Assembly: GCA_033239005.1 (NCBI GenBank)
Contig: BSQZ01000001.1
Span: forward strand, 6,732,001 to 6,796,000
Reading direction: 5' to 3'
DNA from: Lamellibrachia satsuma
Taxonomy: Eukaryota; Annelida; Polychaeta; Sabellida; Siboglinidae
Length of the DNA: 64,000 nt
The notes beneath the pieces are model-generated. The model saw only the letters and a list, made by a program, of their open reading frames with translations. It did not search any database and was not told the DNA's origin. The position numbers and the translations under genes were made by a program. Positions 30,153 through 54,402 of the stretch are shown here, one piece after another. Every line of letters starts with the position of its first letter. Position 1 is the stretch's first letter.

Positions 30153-33004
30153 ACGAGTTCCTTAGGAAAGTTATTCTCGACCTAGTGTTTGTCAAACACC
30201 AGTCTGTGGAATTCGGAGCAAGACACCGCTGAAGCCATCTCTGCTTTAAGAAATCATGCTCATGCTGCGATAATAAGTTGGTTAAATTAATAACTTGGGG
30301 GAGTTTTAAATTTTAACATACTATTCACATTATTTTTTCCTAAAACATTCCAAGGATATTTTGTTAATGCAATTTATAAACATGAATGTGGAATTTCTCT
30401 ACTGGAACAAAATTTAGTTAAATATTTTTCTATTATACACACTGGAAATCTTATTAGAAATGTGTATTGAACAATCCAAATATGTTGTGAATTATTGTTT
30501 TAACGATGTTAATTGTTGAAAGTGATATTTATTTTTAGAATACAGAATGTGTTATTTAAATAACCTCCTGAAGCTGTTGTCTTGGTTTTATTTCAACTCT
30601 ACAATGGACTTATCTTTATGTAGATACACAAGGTTGTGTTCTGTTACAATGGCCAACTACAATTACACAGCATCACAAAGTCTCAATTACAGTAATTACA
30701 TTGTGTTAGCAACAACTACATACATTGCTTAAAAAAATCAATTGCAGTGCTTCATAGATGGTCAATTGCAATAGTTATGGGTTCAGAATAACTGCATTGT
30801 TAAAAAAAAATTACACGCTATAGCAACCATTACTGCAAATTTGTATAGAGTTTATGTAAATTTAAGGAGAAATTGTGCATTTTATGTTACCAGGGTTGGA
30901 TTCATTTAAAATTGTTAATTACAGTGGTCTGTTAGACTGTAAGAAAATAAATTACACCGTAATTATAATTTTTCCAGATTTCATCATTGTCAACCATCTA
31001 TCTTGTAAGATAATGGAGCTGCACCGTAGGTGACATCAGTGTTTTGTACAGCATCTGCGGTGCTTAGTCTATTTTTTGAGTGGCAGTCTCTTACAGATGG
31101 TACAGATGTAGACAGTTTGACGTAGAGGCGTGATAATCAATGGCCTTTACTGTAATTATAACTAATCACAAATTATGCAATTGAACCCAAAAGTGGAGGC
31201 CTACATATTGTTGCATCTCGCCAAGTGTTGTGCTGTGGTCTGGTGCATATATATTTTATTCATCCTATTAAGCATAAATGCCCTAATTAGCGTACCCCCC
31301 ATTTTTTAATCAGTGGATCTGCAAGTATTGTGATTTGACTAGTGTGGAACAACTGAAGTGTCCCCATCTGGTGTTAAACAGTTGTTCTGCACTAGTCACC
31401 AAATGACACCACTAGTGTTAAACAGTTACCTTATTGTCTAGAGAAAAAATATTTGTGTACGCCTACAAGAACAGATTTGTTGACTTTTTCATGGCGCAAA
31501 TTTTTTTCAAGCGACCTGTACACTTATTAGGTTGAATATGTTATATATATATATTTTATATACATATAATATGTATGTGTATTCAGAAGCCTATGGAAGT
31601 CATATAACTGTTTCTTTGAACACGACTCAGTGTATAAACGTATATAATTATATATATTAATATATGTATGTTTATGTGTTAACTTGATTGTTCATGTTTA
31701 AAATCAACCGTCATTTACAGTTAACGAGCAACACTCACCATTCACTGACCAATGAGTCATGATTGACAGCATCAGCAGATGTTGTAATTGCTTCATCTGA
31801 AAATAATACTGTGTGAAAATCATCACAGAACTAATTAATAAAATAGTGAATGCCAGTAAAACATTACTCTTAATATAAATAATACACCGTGATGATCTTT
31901 ATCCAAATTCAGCAATGTGCGAACAAAACCTGGGGAAGGCTAGTTACAAAATGTCTCCATTTTATTACAATGACAGACATACATTGTACATATGAATACT
32001 TTCTGTGTTTCTAGGTTACAATGCTAATGTACATGCAGCTGAATCAGAAAACGTCTATTTTATCATAGCTATATATACAGCAAATAAATATGAAATTGCA
32101 TGTGATAACCTGTTTACTATGTCTTTCTGTTTGTCATTTACCAAAATATTACACAGAAAGGAAATTATTATGCACTGCAAAACAATAGGTAGCCTGAGAA
32201 ATAAACTTTCTGCAAGGTTTGTGCTGGAAAGTAACGCTACTTTAACTGTCATGTTTTAAAGGCAATGTACAACAATCTCATTGGTCAATTGATATGGAGC
32301 TAGTCAGGGTTTCGTATAATTAAAATGCTCCAATTCTCTTAACTTCTTTATCTTGAGAGTTTGTCTAAATTAACAATGTTATAATCTTTATTACTGTAGT
32401 GGGTATATTTTACCGTCTGACAGACTAATAAATTACCTGATGAAAACATTATAATCTACCTACAAAGGTGAACATTTATTGGACAGCTTTTCACTGCCAC
32501 ACAGCGATCGTAAACTGGCATATCATCACCAAAATCAGGTATTTTCTAAAATACTAAGACATGAAAGATGACAATAACGACACGTTTTGTATGGATATTA
32601 TTTTTACACAACCAAGATGTATATACTAATACATTTTGTGTCGCAATGTCCACAAAACCATCAATCACTTAACCAATAAAAATCGCTGTACATTACCTTT
32701 AATGGTCATGTTTCAACTATCAATCGCACATTTCTGTGTATGTCTGTTGCATGCACCGTTACACACATTTTTACCAAATGCAGAAATTGCTGGAAAGGTA
32801 GGCTAGAACACCCTGCTACTTGCAAAACCTACTGAAATAATAATGATCACCTAGCGGACCTAAAATGCATTTTCATTTCATGTCCATATATAAAAAAATT
32901 GCCATGCCAAATTAGGCATTGTAACTTCACTGCATTCTTTAGATCTTTATGGCGTTTGGCAATGCTTGGTGACTATACATGACGCTGTCTACTCTCTGGT
33001 GAAA
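30153..33004. other. HSPA13 3' flank and spacer, convergent with KAT7
   Basis: AT-rich spacer between two converging genes. It contains MITE copy 2 (31259-31536), a TA-rich patch at 31540-31680, and, for the minus-strand KAT7 transcript, an AATAAA signal (TTTATT at 32475-32480 on plus). No exon recognised. Confidence 0.5.
31259..31536. mobile_element. MITE copy 2
   Basis: About 278 bp, flanked by TA (31257-31258, 31537-31538). Ends are TTCATCCTATTAAGCATAAA and the complement of TACACTTATTAGGTTGAA. It aligns along its length with copy 1 at 2123-2420 (shared ATGCCCT.ATTAGC, CTAGTGTGGAACAACTGAA, TTAAACAGTTACCTTATTGT blocks). No tandem amplification at its right end. Confidence 0.75.
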
Positions 33005-44195
<11,191 letters not shown>

Positions 44196-45300
44196 ACTGG
44201 ATACAATTTATATTTGAATAATTTCGCTTTACGAATGACACGAAGTGCACTATTTCGACTCAGAATCAATGCTTTCGTGCCATCGCATCATTCAAACGGC
44301 AGTCGGACAACACGTACCTAAACCAACACGTGCCCATGGCAACTCGTAGAAAAGAATTCGTACACAAGACAACCCGTGCACCTAAATTCCTAATTTTATT
44401 TAAATGTCACCTTTTATTGGTTAGTAAATATATAGCTTAACAATGACACAACTGCAAAATTCGCACACAAAACAGCTCTATAAACTATAATCTTATTATA
44501 ATCGAATTAGAATGTGTAGATCTATGACTATGTTTTATGTTATGCTACTCCGTCTAGACGCTTTACATCTCGGGCGCCACGCTTTCAAGGGTTTATATAC
44601 GACGCCACGGTCGGGTTTTCATAGTCTTATTGTTTTCGTAATTCATCCCGCTATTATCCTTTAATAGGCTTTATATGAATAATCGAATGACCCTTTGTAG
44701 TTATAACGGATAATAATTATTGTCCGCAACTGCCAGTATTACGTCGTCACAATTTATACGAGTTTATTGTCCAATAAAATATTGGATAATTGTCTTCTGC
44801 TTTACTGAGCATCAGTATATCAGTATAAGCAGAGCTAGTGAATACCGAGCTGCGTCACTCCGACCTGCGCCATTTTGTAAATTGACGTTCAGCGCCACCA
44901 AGTAGGGGGCAGCTACAACTTTCGTCAACGCATCCGGTAACTCGACTCCGCATGCGCCAACTCTCTAGTTACATTTCCCGGTGAGAGGGCAATCGACGTC
45001 ATAAACCGCTGTTGACAATGCGATTGCGTTTCATCCCACGGGCAACTGAATCAACTTTATAACTTAATATATACTAAAGGGTATGCAACATGGAATGACA
45101 CCACTGACCTTTCAACATCCGTATATATTAGTTATAAAGGCCCAAGTTGATTTAGTTGCCCGTGTTTCATCCTATCTGCTACACAAACGCAAACTGTTAT
45201 CGAATATTATTGTTTTTACTACAAACCTCCTTAAACATGGTAATGTAGTCTTCACAACTGACGCGGTTATACAACTGGACATCCGTTGAATCAAGGTAAG
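44196..45300. promoter_or_regulatory. KAT7 promoter region and possible divergent transcription start
   Basis: Upstream of the KAT7 ATG at 44195 the sequence is relatively CpG-rich (44270-44350, 44560-44640, 44870-45000). A good donor sequence (CAAG|GTAAGA) is present at 45295 on the plus strand, which could belong to a first exon of the plus-strand gene whose 3' exons lie at 47.3-50.5 kb. No defined core element or start site was seen. Confidence 0.3.
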
Positions 45301-46064
45301 AACACAAACGAACAATTGCTCGCATACTAGGCCATCGCCATTTGGGACAGTGTCAGTGAGTGACACTTGTTCATGTTGGGGATATCAATGAAAATTTCAC
45401 ATTGCCATGGCATTGCCATTGGCATCGCAGATCTATTTTTTTTTAATATTTTTATGATATTGCTGAAATTCAGCACAGCATACATATCACGTTTTGCAAT
45501 TACCATCTGATGTGCCATTTCCCAAAAAAAATAAAACCTACCCTGTAGCCTACATCTAAAATTTCCTAGGCAAATTTTTGGCATACCATGTAAATTATCA
45601 ATAATGTCCTAATGACAATATCTGTAAACTAGTTCTATTATTATTTACCTACTAGTCAACCAGAACATTATCGCAAAGCCGATCTCTAGTTTCTGTCATT
45701 TTTCAGACACAATCAGACCTGGTCTTGAGGTCAGTGTTACTGTAACTGGAACGTCAATTCCGGAATTGGTGAAAATATAAATGCTATTTTCAGTTACTTT
45801 TCAATTACTTCTTGTAACTGTTCTACTCAAATTATTTGCTACAAATATTAAATTAAATATAATATGTTGTATATATGTTTATCATTAAATGTGTCATGTA
45901 CTCAAAAAAGAAATGTTCACCAATAATTTCGGAAAATGAACTTAAATGCCAGGAGCATAATAAAAAAATAGTTAGACATTATGGTAGCAGATATTGATCC
46001 TCACGTAATCATGGGCAAATAAAGATATAGTAGATGCCGAGTTATCACTGACAGGGTATGTAAT

Positions 46065-46082
46065 GTTTATGTATACGTATAC

Positions 46083-46113
<31 letters not shown>

Positions 46114-46144
46114 CGTATACATATATATATATATATATATATGT

Positions 46145-46177
<33 letters not shown>

Positions 46178-46226
46178 CGTATACATATATATATATATAT
46201 ACGTATACATATATATATATATATGT

Positions 46227-46313
<87 letters not shown>

Positions 46314-46318
46314 CATAC
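46065..46318. repeat. Complex (TA)n tract with TACGTATA palindromes
   Basis: About 250 bp of TA repeats broken by regularly spaced GTATAC/CGTATACG blocks near 46070-46085, 46110-46120, 46178-46185 and 46200-46210. All six frames stay open for long runs of Tyr/Ile, which is not evidence of coding. Confidence 0.95.
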
Positions 46319-47306
46319 TAAATAATCTACCTAAGCATATGAAATAACACTGATTGTGAGGAAGCAATTTGGTGTAATAACAATTTCCAACATGATGTGA
46401 TATAATGATTACATATAATGCAGTGTTCATAGTTTGATTCATGTTAATGCAAAACATATATACACACAATGCAATACAATACTCATTTAAATCATGCATA
46501 TAAAAAGATATAATACATTGTGCGACCAGGGTAATTACAATCATATTGTACTAAAATCTTGTGTTGAAAATGGAGAGAACAGAAGTGTAGACTTTCGTGC
46601 TCTCTCATCTATTACATTGAATTAACTTTGATAGTTCATTATTCACTGCAGCCAGCTTGTGGGTGGTGACGGGAAAAGACTTATATCATTATTTCTTTTT
46701 AACAATATTAAAAAATTTCAAAGAAATTGGTTGAGAGAGAGAGAGAAAGGAGAGAGAGACACTGTTATCTACATTTACAGCACAGTGATACAGTAGTTTT
46801 TACCGGGAACCATTACCTAATATTAAATTATACTCATTACGATTGATATACTTATTTTATTACCAGATACCGTATAGTTTCCAGTAGAAGCTAATAATAC
46901 TAATAGTGCACCCCCTTTTTAGAAGTGAAACCATGTGAGAAAACATAAGATTTTCAGGAGTGAAGCACACAGTTATAATAACATTGGCATGAGATCCATG
47001 TGTAAAGATCAATAAAGCATTCACACATTTCCGTTTAAAAACAATAACGTATAATGCTAATTAGCACACTTGCCTAAAATTTAGCAATATATTTATTAGC
47101 TTGCACCCCTTTTCAGAAACTAATAAACATGCATCCAAGCCTTCACAGTGGCGCAATGTGTGTCTGTTGGAAACTGTTGTAGTTATTTATTTTAGTTAGT
47201 CCAATATACGGCTGGTTTTATTTCACATCTTTTTGTAAAATATGAATGAATAATGATTATTGTTACCATAAACCGTTATATTTGAGTTTTGTCTTCATTC
47301 TTGCAG

Positions 47307-50300
47307 ACGTGTTAGAAGAGAAAAAAGGTAGGTACCTGCTGTATTCGTATTACTATTTGTTGTTCATATTACTAGTTTTTGTTAGTATTACTAGTTGTTC
47401 GTATTACAGTAATAATTTTAATGAAGATATGTAATGCTCATTAGATGTAAATTTTTATTTAGGTTTGTGCATCTATGGGTTCATTGATTATAATGTAAGA
47501 TTATAAATGGTCTTAAGGCATCGAGACTGTACAACACAAGACCTATGTCATTTGCAAAACTACTGGGATCACTTAAAGCAAGCACCCTTATGAACTGCGA
47601 TCACTTAAAGCACACACCCTTAAGAACTGGGATCACTTAAAGCAAGCACCCTTATGAACTGTGATCACTTAAAGCATGCACCCTTAAGAACTGGGATCAC
47701 TTAAAGCAAGCAACCTTACATACTGTGGTCACTTAAAGCATGCACGCTTAAGAACTGTGATCACTTAAAGCAAGCACCCTTATGAACTGTGATCACTTAA
47801 AGCAAGCACCCATACGTACTGTGGTCAGAAAATAAACAATATTTTGAGAAATCAATGCATGACTTTGCGCAAAACAGCTGCTACCCCACACCCCATAGAA
47901 CCAATTTTATGTAATGTCTTACATCATTAAGAAACGTAGGCTTAACAAGTATTTTTAGAACGAGGCAGCTGCGTGTTATCATGGGGGATAATGCATGGCA
48001 ATAAAACTACCTTGTTCTGAGAATTCAACCTTTGTATGATATGAATGCTTCATGAAATCGGCCCCAGCTGCATGTTTGCAAACATAGGAAGTGAAAACGT
48101 ATGTTAAAATTTTAATCAGTCCTTATATAATGGGAATAACACATTGTTGATGTCACTCAAGGGTTACCAGCCAGATAATGTTATCTTGCTGGTAGCACTG
48201 TCATGACATCAACAAACAGTGTATTATTCCCCAATATTATGTGTTGCTTCTCACAGCTGGTTCGCTGCTGGTTGCCATCATCCTTGGGTCTCTGCTGGGC
48301 ACCATTGCCGTCACTCTTGGCGCCGTCTTCATTGTGTACTGCGTCCACAAGAAGCACACAAAGATTGGAAGTAGTAACGTGTTTTTGGGAGACATGCCAC
48401 CTCTTGTAAGCAAGACTGCCCCAGCAGCCGCTGCACAGAGCATTGTAAGTAGTCAAGTTTGTTGAGCCAATGTGATGCAGAAAAGCTGACGTTTTTGAGA
48501 ATTGGAAATTTTAAACAGAAGTTAGCTTCAGCGAAATCCAACATGCAGCAGTTCATATGTATATTATGTTTATAAAAAATCTGAGAAGTATACTAATTCT
48601 CAGAACCCCCTCTCCCTTAATACACCTTGTAGGAATAGGGAAATGTTGACAAATATGAATGGCCCCTTACATTACATTAGACCACAATCTGTAAATGAAA
48701 GAAGTCACTATTGTACACTTTCATCACTGTGTTGTATTTCATCAAATTAATGACAAACAACAGTGACAAACGACACTGCTACAGTTGTCGATAGTTACCT
48801 GTATCAGGAATCATGCAAAATCAATAAGTCACCAATGGTGTAGTTGGACAATGTATTTTTTTCATCTTGGGTAGACTTATTAAAAATTCAATAACGCAAT
48901 AAAAGTAAAAAATGTATTCAGGCAGACAGACACATTTATTTGTTTTGACCAATAATTATACAGATTGAAGCATAGTCAACATAACATATAAGTCAAGGAT
49001 AATTTTTTAAGAGAGAATACAGCTAGAATGATAGTCTCAAACTGTCGCTAAAATTTACATTCCATCACGCAATATTATCAATACCAATTTGAACTCCAAT
49101 GTGTATGTTATTGATAGTACAGTAGTACCTGCCTTCAATGGACCCTCTGATGAGCGGACACCTGCTATGTTCGGAGACTTTCTCAATGTACGGACTGTTT
49201 TACCACGTTAATGTCCCTCTGATGAGGGGACACCTGGTTAACGCTGACAGCAGACAGGATATTTTGGTATTCTGTCCCTGCTAAGGCGGACAGTAATAAT
49301 TATTTTCGTGACAGCACGGTGTGTAGTGGGGAAAACAATGTTCTATCGCAAATTTGGATATAAGGCTGTTGGTCGTGAACCCTGATTTTCTGCCATGGGG
49401 GAATGCCAAATGGGCATGCTTAAACCTACTTAGAATTGCTTTGACAATCCTCAAGAAACATGTGAACAATGTCAATGAATGAGTGTCAACTTGCTGTTTG
49501 CTTGACACTGCCACCGACATCAATCGCTGATGTTGGCTTCGCTTAGGCGGTTTGAAATTGCAATCGAGATTCACAAATACGCCTCACATAAGAATCAGAT
49601 AAACAGTCTCAGATGCAGCATTAACAAAAAAATTAGGAACAAATGCAGGCCCTACTCTAATCACTGAATTTCAGACCATCTTCCAACAATACCATTCACA
49701 TTCAGCTGTTGCCTCTCCCATTTTAGGTTGGACATGAGAAAGTACTCTTTCTCACAGAGGGTGATAAATGAATGTAACAAACTGCCAAATGATTGTGTTA
49801 ATGCTAGTAGTGTGAATATGTTTAAAAATAGAATTGACAGATATTTGATGAAGGCGGGCTACACATAGATGAGAAAATTGTTGGACTTTCGATAAGCCAA
49901 TGGCTTCCTTGTCCACTTGCCATCTGGAACTTGTTGTTTTATGATGGCAATCTTGTTAAATATTCGTTACTCTAAGCTGATCAGTGATATTTCTCACATC
50001 TCAGGATGAGAAAGTTGTGCGTGGCTTCTCATAGAGCAACATCAGTGAGATTTCTGGTGCAGTTTCCCACGGTGATGTTGATACCCAAGAACTAGTAGGT
50101 ATAAACAACCCATGTCTATGTGATCGTCTACATCTCACATTATCTGTACAACTCTCACTAAGAGACATTGTAGAGTGGTGGAGTCTGATTTGTTTGAAAC
50201 CCAAATATTCCAAGTTTGATAAAAATGTGATTTTTAACATCCTTTCAATAAGGGTGGGCTTTTTAAACATGCTTTATGCTATCAATATTATAATGAATTT

Positions 50301-50485
50301 AAAACTGTGCTCCTTTTGTCCTCACTCTACTGTGATCTAAAGTATAAATAGTCAGTGATTCCGTATTAACAATCATCTAATTATAATTACATGCCATATT
50401 CTCTTATTATTGTTTTTGTTTTCAGAAAAATCCTGAGTATCAGTTTGATATCACTTGTTATTCGTATTTAACCACCTGTGACTGA
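47307..50485 (+). CDS. 3' exons of an unrecognised single-pass membrane protein with NPxY tail
   Basis: Three exon candidates join in frame. 47307-47327 is a 21-nt micro-exon (DVLEEKK). 48257-48444 encodes a hydrophobic segment (AGSLLVAIILGSLLGTIAVT to VFIVYCVHKK), then a basic stop-transfer and a Pro/Ala-rich tail. 50426-50485 encodes KNPEYQFDITC to TTCD and a TGA. All borders are GT-AG with strong donors (GTAGGT, GTAAGT) and phases 1, 1, 0. The NPEY motif in the short cytoplasmic tail is a PTB-binding or clathrin-sorting type signal. An AATAAA at 50980-50985 could end the transcript. The ectodomain exons were not found; they would lie in 45.3-47.3 kb or further upstream. I do not recognise the family. 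The micro-exon is the weakest part. Confidence 0.5.
47565..47830. repeat. 30-bp minisatellite
   Basis: About nine units of GATCACTTAAAGCAAGCACC plus CTTAAGAACT, with TATGAACT and TACATACT variants. It lies in the intron between 47327 and 48257. Confidence 0.9.
49118..49300. mobile_element. Pogo/Tigger-like terminal sequence
   Basis: The left end ACAGTAGTACCTGCCTTCAA, the alternating 'ccctctgatgag.ggacacctg' blocks and the end 'ggcggacagtaat' resemble termini of pogo/Tigger-type elements and the ends seen at 4025 and 4812. Transposase remnants were not recognised nearby. Confidence 0.4.
49725..49975 (+). pseudogene. CR1-like LINE 3' end
   Basis: Reads LDMRKYSFSQRVINECNKLP, then NMFKNRIDRYLMKAGYT and a TAG at 49867. 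The 3' UTR tail is the same as at 1.8 kb and 38.05 kb (TAAGCCAATGGCTTCCTTGT). It is 5'-truncated, in the last intron of the membrane-protein gene. Confidence 0.8.
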
Positions 50486-52300
50486 TGACCTCTGTTCCAG
50501 CTTATCACAGTTTATATTTCACAACGTGAGGTGTTTTCTGGCATGTACTTATATGTTAGTAATAGTATTTTTGCTATAATTATGTTTTAGACTTTGTCGA
50601 AGGTTGAGTGAGAAACTTCAGCCATCAACAGAGACAAGAAACACTCAACCAAGTACGGACTGATGAACTACATATGGATATGGATGATGGAAAGAGAATG
50701 CTATGGGCACATGCTCTAGTAGCACCCATTCACCTGTTGTTTAACTAATTATAGACACTCATATTCACACCTATGCAGTCACTATCTGGGAATGATTACT
50801 GGAAACTATTAACAGGTGGTGTTAATATTGTGAAAATTGTATTCTGGCCAATGCTGAAAATTTCACTAAGTTAGCAATTAGAAAACTGGATTACGCATTT
50901 TTTAAACATTTTGCAGAATTTTATATAAACCATTGGTTGCCAGTATATTAGGAATTATTTGTTATCATTTAAGTGTTTGAATAAAATTTTTTTTTTAATA
51001 TACATTTAAAAAATATATTTTAATAGTCAATATATTTATCTGAACAGAAACAACTGGAGTTTGTGCCTTCATATTTTTTAAGCATGCTTATATAACCAAC
51101 TGCACAATTTCTCACTGAGTCATGTCTTTTCCATTTCTTTATTTAAAAAGTAAGTTACAGAGATATCAATAAAAGTATCTGATTTCTGTGCATCAACTAG
51201 GTTTCAAAATAATTAAGGCTGTTAAAGTACCAGTAATATACAATTGTTTACCATTTAAATATATTCCCTATTGTGGTTTATTTATTATCCGAATCAGTCC
51301 TGTACATTGTGGATGGATGCCACTCTTGCACTGCACCATTAACTAATGTAATACTGGGTTGTCTTGTATCATGCTCAACAGTGTATGTGTGTACTAAAAG
51401 AACCGTGTATTATTTATTATGATCTATAACGATTGTTATGGTCAACAACTCCAATCTTGTTATCACCAGACGTGGCTTTTTGCTTGGTTTGAAATCCTTA
51501 TTTTTTTACTTGACGTTCTGCACGAGTGTCGCCATCTATCAGGTTACGAAATGTACCTACACCAAACTAATCCGCTAGGTTTCGTTGGAAGTTAGTCCTT
51601 CACAGGAACATGTCTGGGCACGGACCACAGTCGGAATGCATCCACCATTACATATAAAGAGTCCATAGGAAAAAAATATTTGTGCAGTTTGGGTGTATTA
51701 GTGAGATCAGAAATTGTGTGAGTGTAAGTGATGTTTTAGTGCACAGTAGCATCTGAGATTTGAAATGATGCAATTTGTCGGTTGATATACCTATTGCGTA
51801 AGGACACAGTGGCCATTAGGCAGGATGTACTCATAGTTTGGAAACCGGGGGATTTCATGGCAGAAATGCAGGGGTGTCATGCATTGAAACAATTAGTGCG
51901 AAAAGAACGTATGTAATGTTCACGAATTTCACAAACTGGGTGTCTTAGTGGGTCTCTCATGTGCTGTGACAAACAATTGTAGGATACATTTTCAATGAGG
52001 CACAAGAACATTATAATGGTCTATGGAAAAAGTTACTATGGTCCGTACCCGTCTACACCCCGTCCAGCCTGAAGTTTCATTCCTTAGGCTGCCTTTAACC
52101 ATTTGCTTTTGCTAAATGGCCTGCTGTTAAGCATATCAGTGAATGTGACTGTGTGATTAAAGATTTGTTTTGCATCTCGGTATATCGTTGTGTCGTAATA
52201 TTACTGCAATTACACTGCAAAAGATATATCGTGCAATTAACACACATCGTGGACAAAATTAAGCTACAACTGAATGATCTAAATTAGAATAATCCCCGAA
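50486..52300. other. 3' UTR and spacer
   Basis: AT-rich sequence after the TGA at 50483-50485. It contains the AATAAA noted above and, at about 51470-51590, a diverged copy of the dispersed repeat seen at 8.37 kb and 27.4 kb. No exon recognised. Confidence 0.45.
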
Positions 52301-52309
52301 CTTGACATC

Positions 52310-52960
52310 TACCTAAGGTGTAACCACAATGGCTTTCGAGGTGGAAGAACTACAGTGGAACATGTAATCTACCGTAATATAATAGAGAGAATGAGGGCAA
52401 ACAACCTTCCACAATAACGTTCATACATTTCAAGAAGGCCTTCGACTCCACCCACAACCAATATAGCTAGGACAAATTCAGAAAACGCGTGGTAGGAAAA
52501 CCGCCCTTTTTGAGATTCTGGCTGTATGGCTACAAGTAGACACCCTTGCGCCATATCTCTTTGTTATAGTCATCGACTTTGCTTTAAGGGCGGCCATTTG
52601 TGGAAAAGAGTTAGGCTTTAAAATAGAAAGGAGCTGAATTAAGTATAGACAGGTTGGACCGGCGGTTGTCACAGACTTCGACTTTGTTGATGACATCGCA
52701 CTTCTGTCTGAAGGAATTCAACAGGCGCAAGAACGGCTAAAACAAATTGAGATATCAGTGGGAAAAGTGAGACCAAGGATGGAGGAATCAACTGACTTCA
52801 GCTATCTAGGGCCATGATGGGAATTAAGTACAATAATATACATAAAATTCCGTAAGGCAGCAGCGTGGAGGGCTTGTAAAAGTTATGCTTGCAAGTATCT
52901 AGAAGTCAAAGCAAAGAATCTGAATGAAAGTTGAGTCTGTGCTGTTTGTTGTGTGATTGT
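52310..52960 (+). pseudogene. Degraded LINE reverse transcriptase (palm region)
   Basis: Broken-frame reading gives NHNGFRGGRTTVEHVIYR (near 52330), then IHFKKAFDSTHNQ in another frame (near 52425). After a gap comes VTDFDFVDDIALLSEGIQQA (near 52670), with FVDD as the catalytic YxDD equivalent. Several frame breaks show it is inactive. The GRTTVEH/FVDDIALLS style points to a different LINE type from the other copies here. Confidence 0.75.
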
Positions 52961-53344
52961 TATGACTGGATAATACAATACAATAAAGAAGACTTCTATA
53001 GCGCCAAAATCCTCTGAAAACCGAGCTCAGCAGCGCGCCAATACCAAAGTGTTAAATTTAGTTAAAACTTAATCCAAATTCAATTACGAATTGTCAAAAA
53101 AAATGCATTGTACCTACATTAGAAACGCACTTGTCCAACCCATTACGTTTACGACTGTTTGCATAGCAACCAGGTCCGTTAAGCTAATAAACATGGCTGC
53201 CGCTGCCTGATATTCCGTCGTATTTTTGTGGTGAATTTCTTGGCCAAACATTTGTCTTTGCGACAAAAACAAAGTTGTTTAAACAAGAATGGTATGTGGG
53301 AAAAGTTGATGTGGCAGATGCATGCCGTCCTAATAATGTAATGT

Positions 53345-53665
53345 TTATAAGTAAGCATGGTTGCTATAGAATGCCAGACTCGGCTGAGGGAACCCGTGTT
53401 CAAATCCAATTGCTGCCGTATCAGAGCTTTGACAATTTTGTTCCACCACATTACCACAGTTCACTCAGCTGTAAATGAGTACCCAGGTACAGACAAGTGT
53501 GGAAATGTGAACGAATAATCTTTACACAGTAATTGCAGCATTGCTGAATGCTTCCCAGAGAAGTTCAGAAGGTGTTGGAATGAACAGGTCAGCCAGGGGA
53601 TGAACTGTTAAGCACGTTGAACAATCCCAAGGACTGGATACAGTGCTGTGTAAACATAAACATAC
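53345..53665 (+). mobile_element. Full-length tRNA-derived SINE
   Basis: Head with B-box-like GTGTTCAAATCCAATTG near 53395. The central 'cagttcactcagctgtaaatgag' is followed by the 3' body shared with 6.3 kb and 43.1 kb (GCATTGCTGAATGCTTCCCA) and an end GACTGGATACAGTGCTGTGT. It is the best-preserved copy in the window. Confidence 0.72.
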
Positions 53666-53688
53666 CTTTACTTGAAGTCTTTTTACAG

Positions 53689-54402
53689 GTGCTGCAGCAG
53701 CCAGGAACAATTTTGGTGGACCAAGAGTGAACAATATCAATTGTCACTTCAATCGGATCCCTCTTACCTATCCACACTTTGTGTATTGGTACAGGTTGGT
53801 GTCATAAGTAGACATAACCGTCTTGGAAGCAAGCCATTCATGGTCCTCTTGGAAATTCATTGGATTATGAATGGAACAGACATTGCAAAAACTGTAACGA
53901 TGAATTGTGGGGGAAGGGAGAATGTCACATTAGATTGAGAAACTAACTTTTACATTTGTTCTAATAATTCAGTATTAGCACTGAGTAGTAACGGCATTTG
54001 TTTTGGTAACCAGCTTGATTTGTTTATTGTTGTTATTTATTATTTCACTGTACATCCTTCTTTTCAAAGGATATTTTATTTTTATGAGCATGCTGTAGTC
54101 AAGAAGAGTATGCCATTTATATGAATACAACCACCTGGGAAAATGCATATTGCTCAAACAGAGATACATATGATAGATTGTTGTCCTTTGCAGAATATCA
54201 AAGTGTGGGTGTGCGAACTGTTTCATTGAAGCAGATCTACAGATCTATGTAAGTTTTCTGATGGATTTGATAGATAAGGTGGTCCTTAATGCCAAGGTGC
54301 TCAACACTGGCCAGGAGAACTGTAACAGGATGGTGGCCGCCACATTCCAGTCCACTATCCACTTGTGGAGCGTCATGGTCAACAATGATGGCAGCCTCGT
54401 CA
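53689..54402 (+). CDS. Two orphan exon-like segments
   Basis: Segment 1 (about 53689-53802) follows a TTTTTACAG acceptor, reads AAAARNNFGGPRVNNINCHF to PHFVYWY, and ends before GTTGGT. Segment 2 (about 54233-54402) follows a GAAGCAG acceptor, reads FLMDLIDKVVLNAKVLNTGQ to LWSVMVNNDGSLVT, and ends before GTGAGA. Amino-acid composition and borders look coding, unlike the surroundings. The phases of the two do not fit each other directly, so a further exon may lie between or one border is wrong. No family was recognised and no other exon was found. It may be a retained gene fragment. Confidence 0.35.

Noticed and set aside
45083..45295. Possible first coding exon of the 47-50 kb gene
   Set aside because: The ATG frame hits TGA before the donor, and the frame needed to join 47307 has a stop and no ATG; at most a non-coding exon.
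46063..46544. Long Tyr/Ile ORFs on both strands, one of 190 codons
   Set aside because: They are translations of (TA)n with GTATAC interruptions; every frame is open.
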